Below are positions 1 through 6,178 of a DNA stretch of 8,500 nt, piece by piece (positions within the stretch are counted from its first letter, which is position 1; every line of letters begins with the position of its first letter). The position numbers and the translations under genes are program-made. This DNA is from Bifidobacteriaceae bacterium. Lineage in GTDB: Bacteria; Actinomycetota; Actinomycetes; Actinomycetales; WQXJ01. Location: positions 1 to 8,500 of the forward strand of contig JAISTN010000275.1 of the NCBI GenBank assembly GCA_031272565.1, in the 5' to 3' direction. Under the pieces are notes generated by a model. That model had not been told where the DNA came from, did not search any database, and worked only from the letters and a program-made list of their open reading frames with translations.

Positions 1-1017
1 CCCCGCCGCCATCGCCGCCAACCGCGCCGGGTCCCCCAACCAGGCCACCAGGTGCGCCTGGGCCCAAGCCCCAAAGGCGGCATCCTCCACCAACTCCGCC
101 CCGCCGGCCGCCACCAGGCCGGCCGCGTTCAGGCGTTGCTCGCCGTTGCCAATCGGCAACGGCACCAAGACGGCAGGGAGGCCGGCGCAGGCCAACTCGC
201 TGACCGTGCCGGCCCCGGCCCGCTGCACGGCCAAGTCGGCCGCCGCCAACGCCAGTTCCATCCGGTCCAGGTAGTCCAACACGTGGTAATGCTCCGCGCC
301 GGGCAGGTCCGCCACCGCCGCCTGCACCGGCGCGGCCTTGTCCCGGCCGGTCAGGTGCAACACCTGGGCTCCGGCCGCCAGCAAGTTGCCGGCCACCGCC
401 GTCACGCCCTGGTTCAGGTTGGCCGCCCCCAGCGAGCCGCCCGCCACCAGCAGGGTGGGCCGGTCCGGCGCCAAACCCAACTCGGCCCGGGCCGGGGCCC
501 GGGCCGCCGCCCGGTCCAGCTCGGCAATGGCCCGCCGCAGCGGCATACCGGTCAGTTCGGCCCGCGGCAGCGGCGTGTTGGGGAAGGCGACGCCCACCGC
601 GGCGGCCCGCCGGGCGCCCAGTTTGTTGGCCAGGCCGGGCCGGGCGTTGGCCTCATGGACCACCACCGGCAGCTTGGCTTGCCTAGCGGCGACATAGGCC
701 GGGGTGGCGGCGTAGCCGCCAAAGCCCACCACCGCCTGGGCGCGGCTGGACGCCAGCAACTGGCTGACCCGCCGCCGGGCGGCCCGGAAGCGGCCCGGGA
801 AACGCAGCGCGTCCAGCCCCGGCCGGCGCGGGAAAGGCACCTTGGGGATGGTCACCAACTCCAGGCCGGCGGCCGGCACCAGCCGCGCCTCCAGGCCTTC
901 CGCCGTGCCCACCACCCACAACTCCACCGCCGGGTCATGCCGTTGCAGTTCGGCCGCCACCGCCAGCAGCGGACCCACGTGGCCTGCTGTGCCCCCACCC
1001 GCCAAGACGAGTCTCAC
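1..1017 (-). CDS. murG: UDP-GlcNAc:lipid I N-acetylglucosaminyltransferase MurG (3' end outside window)
   Basis: This frame is open from a GTG at 1017 to position 1, giving 339 codons without a stop; the family is about 360-380 residues long, so roughly the last 20-40 are missing. MurG is a peripheral membrane GT-B fold enzyme on the inner face that adds GlcNAc to lipid I to make lipid II. Motifs in order are GGGTAGHVGPLLA (7-19, the N-terminal glycine-rich loop), VVGFGGYAATPAY (96-108), HEANARPGLANK (121-132), GGSLGAANLNQ (193-203, a donor-domain loop where GGSQGA is common), RAGAGTVSEL (266-275; Glu274) and PLPIGNGEQRLNA (286-298, GNGEQ being the family hallmark for UDP-GlcNAc binding). GTAGH is the form I recall from actinobacterial MurG. 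The GTG overlaps the ftsW stop as GTGA, and homology begins at the first residues, so the start is well supported. Confidence 0.95.
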   Translation of the reverse strand, partial: MRLVLAGGGTAGHVGPLLAVAAELQRHDPAVELWVVGTAEGLEARLVPAAGLELVTIPKVPFPRRPGLDALRFPGRFRAARRRVSQLLASSRAQAVVGFGGYAATPAYVAARQAKLPVVVHEANARPGLANKLGARRAAAVGVAFPNTPLPRAELTGMPLRRAIAELDRAAARAPARAELGLAPDRPTLLVAGGSLGAANLNQGVTAVAGNLLAAGAQVLHLTGRDKAAPVQAAVADLPGAEHYHVLDYLDRMELALAAADLAVQRAGAGTVSELACAGLPAVLVPLPIGNGEQRLNAAGLVAAGGAELVEDAAFGAWAQAHLVAWLGDPARLAAMAAG

Positions 1018-2294
1018 CGGCCACCACCCCCAAACACCCCGGCCAGCCGCAACGAACGGCGGGACCGCGGCCGCAGCGCCTCCGCCACCTCCGGGTCCAA
1101 CCGCATCAGGCCGATCACCACGCCGATGGCGGCCAAGGACGAAACCAAGGCGCTGCCGCCGGCGGACACGAAGGGCAAAGGCACGCCAATCACCGGCAGC
1201 ACCTGAATCACCATGCCGATGTTGATCAGGGCCTGGGCCATCAGCCAGCAGCCGATGGCGCCCACCGTGATCTGGGTGAAGCGGTCCGGGTGCAGCCGGA
1301 CAATCCGGAACAGCCCAAAGCCCAGCAGGGCGAACAACAGCAACACCAGCATGGTGCCGCCCAGGCCCACCTCTTCACCGATGATGGCGTAAATGAAGTC
1401 CGAATCGGCCTGGGACAGATACTCCCACTTCTGGCGCGAAGCCCCCAGGCCGGTGCCCAGCCAGCCGCCCTCCGACAAGGCATAGCTGGCCTGGGTGATC
1501 TGCCAGCAAGAATCCAGCGGGTCGGTGCAGGATTCGGGGTTCAGGGCCAGCCGGACCCGCTCCAGCCGGCCGGCATCGGTCAGAATCAGCAGGGCGGCAC
1601 CGGCCACCAAGGGCAGCCCGATGGCGGCCAGTTTGGACCACGGCACCCCGGCCAGGATCAAAGCCCCAACCGCCAGCACGCCAATCACCAGGGCAGTGCC
1701 CGCGTCGCGGCCCAGCAGGACCAGCCCCATGGCGCCGGCAATGCCGATCAGGGCCGGCACGATCAGGTCAAACCACCTGGTCAGCGCTTCCTTCTTCAAA
1801 GCCAGGACCGAACCCAACCAGAGCGCCAGGGCGAACTTGATCGCCTCCGAAGGCTGGATCTCGACCGGACCTAGGCGCAGCCAGTTCTGGTTGCCGCCCC
1901 GGGAGATGCCCTGCACCACCACCATGGCCTGTAGCACCATGGTGGCGATCAGCGCCGCCCAGGCGACGGTTTGCCACAAGCGCCGGTGCAGGTGAGCCAA
2001 GACCAGGGCCACAACCAGCCCGGCCAACGCGAAGGCCGCCTGCTTCAGGCCCTTGGTGTAGGGATTCTGGTTGGCGGAAATGGCGGACACCGTATTGGCG
2101 GACATGGTCATGACCAGACCAAAGGCGGTCAGCGCCACCACCGGGAACAGGACCAGGTAGTAGGCCGCGATCAGTTGACGCTTAGCCTTGAGCGTCAAAC
2201 CCGGGGTGGCGGTCACCTCCGGTTCGGCCGGCGCCGCCACGGGCGGCGCGCCAAACCCGGCGGGCGGGGTGGACAGACTCAACCGGAAGGCCAT
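1014..2294 (-). CDS. ftsW: SEDS-family septal peptidoglycan glycosyltransferase FtsW
   Basis: This 426-residue polytopic membrane protein belongs to the SEDS family; FtsW polymerises lipid II into glycan strands at the septum as the partner of FtsI. A Pro/Ala-rich cytoplasmic N-terminus of about 40 residues precedes the first membrane segment (about 41-63). Family motifs are NWLRLGPVEIQPSEAIKFAL (137-156), GRDAGTALV (195-203, in the place of the common PDxGTA), GWLGTGLGASRQKW (277-290), ADSDFIYAIIGEEVGLGG (296-313; Asp299 aligns with the putative catalytic Asp297 of E. coli FtsW) and GVPLPFVSAGGSALVSS (370-386). A short basic C-terminal tail ends in GGGGR. Gene position between murD and murG favours FtsW over the related elongation protein RodA. 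Two cysteines (256 and 263) sit in the large extracytoplasmic loop. It starts 1 nt after the murD stop, and its TGA overlaps the murG GTG. Confidence 0.95.
   Translation of the reverse strand: MAFRLSLSTPPAGFGAPPVAAPAEPEVTATPGLTLKAKRQLIAAYYLVLFPVVALTAFGLVMTMSANTVSAISANQNPYTKGLKQAAFALAGLVVALVLAHLHRRLWQTVAWAALIATMVLQAMVVVQGISRGGNQNWLRLGPVEIQPSEAIKFALALWLGSVLALKKEALTRWFDLIVPALIGIAGAMGLVLLGRDAGTALVIGVLAVGALILAGVPWSKLAAIGLPLVAGAALLILTDAGRLERVRLALNPESCTDPLDSCWQITQASYALSEGGWLGTGLGASRQKWEYLSQADSDFIYAIIGEEVGLGGTMLVLLLFALLGFGLFRIVRLHPDRFTQITVGAIGCWLMAQALINIGMVIQVLPVIGVPLPFVSAGGSALVSSLAAIGVVIGLMRLDPEVAEALRPRSRRSLRLAGVFGGGGR
1021..1031 (-). promoter_or_regulatory. Possible ribosome binding site of murG, inside the ftsW 3' end
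   Basis: The minus strand is GGGGGTGGTGG, followed by CCG and the GTG start at 1017. The GGGGGTGG part is a G-rich, imperfect Shine-Dalgarno match at usable spacing. It also encodes the FtsW Gly-rich tail, so the signal may be partly a codon effect. Confidence 0.3.
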
Positions 2295-2295
2295 G

Positions 2296-3684
2296 TCAGT
2301 CCCCCAACGCGCGCACGGCCGCGGCGAAGGCCTCTCCACGCTGGGCGTAGTTGGTGAACTGGTCCATGGAGGCGGCCGCGGGCGCCAACAAGACCACGTC
2401 GCCCGGCTGGGCTAACGCGGCGGCTTGGCGCACGGCGGACTGCATCACACTTCCAGTCTGGGCCGGATCGACCTCATAAACCGGCACACCGGCCGCGTGT
2501 CGCGCAAGCGCCTCGGCCCATTCGTGATGATCGACGCCTATCAAGATGGCCGCCTTCAGCCGGTCTCCCCGGGCTTGGACCAGGTCCTCGAAGCGGGCGC
2601 CTTTGGCCAGGCCACCGGCAATCCAGATGACCCGACCCGGTTCACCGGCCGCCAAGGCGGCAGCGGCGGCGTGGGCGTTGGTGGCCTTCGAATCATCAAT
2701 CCAGGTGACGCCGTCACGGCTGGGCACCACGGCTAGGCGGTGGGCGCCAAGCTCAAACTGGCGCAAGGCGCGGGCGATGGCGGCCGGTTCGGTGCCGTAA
2801 GCCAAGGCCAGGGCGGCGGCCGCCAGGGCGTTGGCCACCACGTGCGGCGCCAGGCGCCCGTCCGGGCCGGCCAGGTGGGCCAGGTCGTCGATTGAGGCGA
2901 TGGGCCGGGCCTCACGATAGCGCCGCTCATGGAAGGCACGGTCCACCAGCAGGCCGTCCACCAGGCCCAACTCCCCCAGCCGGGGTGCCCCCAAGGTGAA
3001 GCCAACCGCCACGGCCCCGGCGGCGACATCGGCCGCCCGCACCATCGCTTCCGTGGCCGGGTCCGCCACGTTGTAGATGCAGGCCCGCCCGGTTCGCTGG
3101 TAGATCCGGGCCTTGTCGGCGGCGTAGCCTTCCCAGCCGCCGTGCCAGTCCAGGTGGTCCGGGGCCACGTTCAGCACGGCCGCCGCCAGGGGCGCCAGCG
3201 ACTCGGTGTAGTGCAACTGGAAAGACGACAGTTCGCAGGCGAAGACATCCACCGCCGGGTCCGCCACCGCCGCCACCAGGGGGTTGCCCACGTTGCCGGC
3301 CGCCACGGCCAGCGCGCCGCCGGCCTGCAGCATGGCGGCCGTCATCTCCACCGTGGTGGTCTTGCCGTTGGTGCCGGTTAGGGCCAGCCAGGGGGCGTCC
3401 GGCCGGGCCCGCAGCCGCCAGGCCAGTTCAACCTCACTCCAGATGGGCCGGCCGGCCGCCGCCACCCGGCTCAGAAAAGCCCCGTGCGGCGGCCAACCAG
3501 GCGAGGCCACCACCAGTTCAACCCCGGACAAGTCAGCCTGGTCGGAAGGCACCGCCCCAGGCACCTGCGGGTCGTCATCGACCCCCAACACCGTCACGCC
3601 CAGCGCTTCCAGGGCGGCCTGGGCGGCCCGGCCGGAGGTGCCCAGGCCGGCCACCGCCACCCGCTGGTAGGGGAAGGGCGTCAT
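2296..3684 (-). CDS. murD: UDP-N-acetylmuramoyl-L-alanine--D-glutamate ligase MurD
   Basis: This 462-residue cytoplasmic ligase adds D-glutamate to UDP-MurNAc-L-Ala using ATP. The N-terminal domain starts with a Rossmann-like VAVAGLGTSGRAA (9-21) and continues to VVASPGWPP (58-66), the usual MurD substrate-domain pattern. The ATPase domain has P-loop GTNGKTT (104-110), ELSSFQL (151-157), NVAPDHLDWHG (172-182) and the presumed carbamylated lysine in AADKARIY (Lys191). The C-terminal domain has FELGAHR (310-316), WIDDSKATNAHAA (328-340), GGLAKGARFEDL (357-368) and PAAASMDQFTNYAQRG (434-449). The reading frame stays open another 456 nt upstream, but that part is antiparallel-free shadow of mraY in another frame; homology starts at MTPFPYQR. 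The ATG overlaps the mraY stop by 4 nt (ATGA). No clear Shine-Dalgarno site precedes it (GGGTTGTGGCCCG), so it probably depends on ribosomes finishing mraY. Confidence 0.97.
   Translation of the reverse strand: MTPFPYQRVAVAGLGTSGRAAQAALEALGVTVLGVDDDPQVPGAVPSDQADLSGVELVVASPGWPPHGAFLSRVAAAGRPIWSEVELAWRLRARPDAPWLALTGTNGKTTTVEMTAAMLQAGGALAVAAGNVGNPLVAAVADPAVDVFACELSSFQLHYTESLAPLAAAVLNVAPDHLDWHGGWEGYAADKARIYQRTGRACIYNVADPATEAMVRAADVAAGAVAVGFTLGAPRLGELGLVDGLLVDRAFHERRYREARPIASIDDLAHLAGPDGRLAPHVVANALAAAALALAYGTEPAAIARALRQFELGAHRLAVVPSRDGVTWIDDSKATNAHAAAAALAAGEPGRVIWIAGGLAKGARFEDLVQARGDRLKAAILIGVDHHEWAEALARHAAGVPVYEVDPAQTGSVMQSAVRQAAALAQPGDVVLLAPAAASMDQFTNYAQRGEAFAAAVRALGD
2300..2305 (-). promoter_or_regulatory. 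Ribosome binding site of ftsW, inside the murD 3' end
   Basis: The minus strand reads GGGGGA, 5 nt, then ATG at 2294. The site lies in the last codons of murD and supports starting FtsW with MAFRLSLS rather than at the in-frame start at 2339, which would overlap murD by 44 nt. Confidence 0.45.
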
Positions 3685-4766
3685 CGGGCCACAACCCATT
3701 CGGCGTAGAACAGGGCCACCCCGGCGCCCACAAACAGGGCGGAGATGAGCCAGAACCGCATCACGATGGTGACCTCGCCCCAGCCGGACAGTTCGAAGTG
3801 GTGGTGCAGCGGCGCCATCTTGAAGACCCGCTTGCCGCCGGACAGTTTGAACCAGCCGATCTGGATGATGTCGCTGCCCACCACCAGCACAAACAGGCCG
3901 CCAATCACGGCCGCCAACAGTTCCGTCCGGGTCACAATCGACAGGCCGGCATAGGCGCCGCCCAGGGCCAGGGCGCCCGTGTCGCCCATGAAAATCTTGG
4001 CCGGTGAGGCGTTCCACCACAGGAAGCCCAGGCAGGCGCCCACGATGGCGGCCGAAACCATGGCCACGTCCAGCGGGTCCCGGATCTGGTAGCAGTGCCC
4101 GATGGCGCCGCCGGCCGAACAGAGGTGGTTGGTAGCCCACAGGGGCACCAGCACGTAGGCGGCGAAAGTCATGGCGCTGACGCCGGTGGCCAGGCCGTCC
4201 AGGCCGTCGGTCAGGTTGACTGCGTTGGTCCAGGCCGTGATCAGGAAGTTGGCCCAGATGACAAACAGGACAATGCCCAGACCCCGCCCGGCCCAGGACA
4301 GGTCAATCGAGGTGTCGCGCAGCAGGGAGATCCGGAACGACCCGGGGGTCCAGCCCTGCGGCCCCGGGAAGTTGATGGCCAGCACCGCGAAGGCCACGCC
4401 CACGGCGCCCTGGCCCAGGAACTTCCAGGACGGCCTCAAGCCCAGCGAGCGCTGGCGGCGAATCTTGATGAAGTCATCCAAGAAACCAACCAGGCCCATG
4501 CCCACAAACAAGAACAGCACCAGCAGGCCGGACAGGTACGGCCGGTGGCCGGTCGCCAGGCAGGACACGAAGTAGCCCACCAGGGCCGCCAAGATGATGA
4601 CCACGCCGCCCATGGTGGGCGTGCCGCGCTTGGTGTAGTGGGCGGTGGGACCGTCCTGGCGGATGAACTGGCCAAACTGTTTGGCTACCAAGAAGCGGAT
4701 GAACAGCGGCGTGCCGAACAGCGAGATGGCCAGGGCAATGACGACGGCGAACAGCAAGTTGAGCAT
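3681..4766 (-). CDS. mraY: Phospho-N-acetylmuramoyl-pentapeptide-transferase MraY
   Basis: This 361-residue integral membrane enzyme, the usual family length, transfers phospho-MurNAc-pentapeptide from UDP to undecaprenyl phosphate, forming lipid I on the inner face of the membrane. The sequence is strongly hydrophobic throughout, with about ten segments expected. Catalytic and family motifs are all present: TKRGTPTMGG (45-54), LDDFIK (96-101, the Asp pair), NAVNLTDGLDGLA (181-193), WWNASPAKIFMGDTG (250-264, with Asp262) and MAPLHHHFELSGW (317-329, the HHH motif). A loop between two membrane segments carries Cys216 and Cys225 before RDPLD; as far as I recall, this loop is typical of actinobacterial MraY. 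The ATG at 4766 overlaps the murF stop in TGATG, which suggests termination-reinitiation coupling, and the stop overlaps murD as ATGA. Confidence 0.97.
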   Translation of the reverse strand: MLNLLFAVVIALAISLFGTPLFIRFLVAKQFGQFIRQDGPTAHYTKRGTPTMGGVVIILAALVGYFVSCLATGHRPYLSGLLVLFLFVGMGLVGFLDDFIKIRRQRSLGLRPSWKFLGQGAVGVAFAVLAINFPGPQGWTPGSFRISLLRDTSIDLSWAGRGLGIVLFVIWANFLITAWTNAVNLTDGLDGLATGVSAMTFAAYVLVPLWATNHLCSAGGAIGHCYQIRDPLDVAMVSAAIVGACLGFLWWNASPAKIFMGDTGALALGGAYAGLSIVTRTELLAAVIGGLFVLVVGSDIIQIGWFKLSGGKRVFKMAPLHHHFELSGWGEVTIVMRFWLISALFVGAGVALFYAEWVVAR

Positions 4767-6178
4767 CAGGCCCCGCCTCCCCCGGCCGCCGGCACCCCGG
4801 CGTCCGCCGCCAGGCGCGCGGCCACCCGCCAAATGCCCGAGCCGTGCGAGCCCTTGATCACGATGAACTCCTGCCTTGCCGCGGCCATCAGGTGGGCGGC
4901 CAATCCGGTGTCATCCGGCCAAAACTCTAGGGCCTGCGGCGCCATCCCGGCGTCCGCCGCGCCCTGAAGAGCCGGACGAACCGCCTCACCGACCGCGTAC
5001 AGGCGGGCAAAACCGAGTTCGGCCGCTAGGCGGCCGGCCGCCACGTGTTCGGCGGGGCCGGCCGGGCCCAACTCCAGCATTTCGCCCAGCACCGCCCAGG
5101 CCGGCCGGCCGGCGGCGCGCGCCAGGCTGGCCGTGGTCCGCAGCGCGCCGGCCAGCGAGGCCGGGTTGGCGTTGTACGAATCATCCACCAGGGTGGCGCC
5201 GCCCACCAGCGGTACCAAGGCCATGCGCCCCGGGCTGTCCGGCCCGGCGCCGTTCAACGACGCCACCGCCGCTGTGAGGTCCATCCCTGCGGCCACCCCC
5301 GCGGCCACCGCCGCCACCACGTTGGGGGCCAGGTGTTCACCGACCAGGCGGGTCCTGATGGGGTGACCAGCCACCAGTAGTTCTAGAGTCCCGTCCGCCG
5401 CCGTGGCGACCCGCTCGCCGCGGATGTCCGCGCCGGGCCCCAACCCGAAGGTCAACACCGGTCCAGGGGCCAGCGGAGCCATCGCCATGACCCGTGGATC
5501 GTCTGCGTTCAGCACCGCGGTGCCGCCGGGCCGCAAGCCCTGCACCAGTTCGGCCTTGGTGGCGGCAATCGCTTCGATCGAGCCGAACTCGCCCAGGTGG
5601 GCCGGCACCACGCCCAGTTCGACGGCCACGTCCGGCGGAGCGATGGCGGCCAGGTGGGCGATCTCACCGACGTGGTTGGCGCCCATCTCCAGCACCAAGA
5701 AGCGGGTGGTGGTGTCCGCCCGCAGCACGGTCAATGGCAGGCCCAAGTGATTGTTGAACGATCCCACCGGGGCCACGGTGGGACCCTGGTCGGTACAGAT
5801 GCGGGCCAGCAGGTCCTTGGCCGTGGTCTTGCCCACCGAACCGGTCAGGGCGATCACCAGCGGGCCGGGGCCGCCCTGGCGCAAGTCCGCCAACGCCAAC
5901 CTGGCCAGTGCACCCAGCCCGGCCACGGCATCGGGCACCAACACCCCCGGAGCCGGCACCGGCCGCTGGACCAGGGCAAACGGCGATCCGGCGGTCACCG
6001 CGGCGGCCGCGAAATCGGCGCCATCGGCGTGTTCACCCGGGATGGCCACGAACAACTGGCCAGGCCCGGCCTGGCGCGAATCGATCACCGCCCCCGTCAC
6101 CTGGGCGGCCGGGTCGGTGCCGGGCAGCAGTTCGCCGCCCAGGACGGCAGCCACCTGCGCGGCCGTCATGGGCCTCAT
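4766..6178 (-). CDS. murF: UDP-N-acetylmuramoyl-tripeptide--D-alanyl-D-alanine ligase MurF
   Basis: This 470-residue ligase completes the cytoplasmic precursor by adding D-Ala-D-Ala to UDP-MurNAc-tripeptide with ATP. Visible motifs are VIDSRQAGPGQLFVAIPG (31-48) in the N-terminal domain, P-loop GSVGKTT (113-119), GSFNNHLGLPLTVL (139-152), LEMGA (163-167), AHLGEFGS (193-200), the presumed carbamylated lysine in ATKAEL (Lys208), PGRM (316-319), DDSYNANP (332-339), LGEMLELG (364-371) and EH (377-378). Together with its place between murE and mraY, these make the assignment firm. The start at 6178 gives an ATGA overlap with murE and has a well-spaced ribosome binding site; a longer in-frame start at 6220 would overlap murE by 46 nt. 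Three departures from what I recall of the family are listed as a finding: GVVPAH, NNH, and a C-terminal KGSHGSGIWRV. The stop overlaps the mraY start by 1 nt (TGATG). Confidence 0.96.
   Translation of the reverse strand: MRPMTAAQVAAVLGGELLPGTDPAAQVTGAVIDSRQAGPGQLFVAIPGEHADGADFAAAAVTAGSPFALVQRPVPAPGVLVPDAVAGLGALARLALADLRQGGPGPLVIALTGSVGKTTAKDLLARICTDQGPTVAPVGSFNNHLGLPLTVLRADTTTRFLVLEMGANHVGEIAHLAAIAPPDVAVELGVVPAHLGEFGSIEAIAATKAELVQGLRPGGTAVLNADDPRVMAMAPLAPGPVLTFGLGPGADIRGERVATAADGTLELLVAGHPIRTRLVGEHLAPNVVAAVAAGVAAGMDLTAAVASLNGAGPDSPGRMALVPLVGGATLVDDSYNANPASLAGALRTTASLARAAGRPAWAVLGEMLELGPAGPAEHVAAGRLAAELGFARLYAVGEAVRPALQGAADAGMAPQALEFWPDDTGLAAHLMAAARQEFIVIKGSHGSGIWRVAARLAADAGVPAAGGGGA
4776..4783 (-). 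promoter_or_regulatory. Ribosome binding site of mraY, inside the murF 3' end
   Basis: The minus strand carries GGGGGAGG, then 9 nt, then ATG at 4766. It encodes part of the glycine-rich MurF tail, and supports starting MraY at MLNLLFAVV rather than at an in-frame upstream start at 4832, which would add an Arg/Gly-rich shadow peptide. Confidence 0.55.

Noticed and set aside
52..1206. A 384-codon open frame on the plus strand, opposite murG and the end of ftsW
   Set aside because: It is antisense to two clearly homologous genes, is rich in Arg, Gln, Gly, His and Pro as expected from the reverse of GC-rich codons, and shows no domain I recognise.
3358..3380. Near-identical stretch in murD (here) and murE (about 7326-7348), as if a repeat
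   Set aside because: Both encode the same Mur-ligase P-loop (TGTNGKTT). The similarity reflects family homology plus shared codon choice, not a repeat element.
3685..4140. The murD frame extends 456 nt upstream of the chosen start
   Set aside because: The extra residues are an out-of-frame reading of mraY with no Mur-ligase similarity; the ATG overlapping the mraY stop matches the start of homology.
4095..4967. A 290-codon open frame on the plus strand, opposite mraY and the end of murF
   Set aside because: Same low-complexity Gln/Gly/His-rich composition; it arises because GC-rich third positions rarely give antisense stops.
5094..5120. Dense GGCC/CCGG runs, here and across the window, looking like palindromic repeats
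   Set aside because: They coincide with Ala-, Gly- and Pro-rich coding stretches in a GC-rich genome, have no fixed spacing or consensus, and are spread evenly through all genes.
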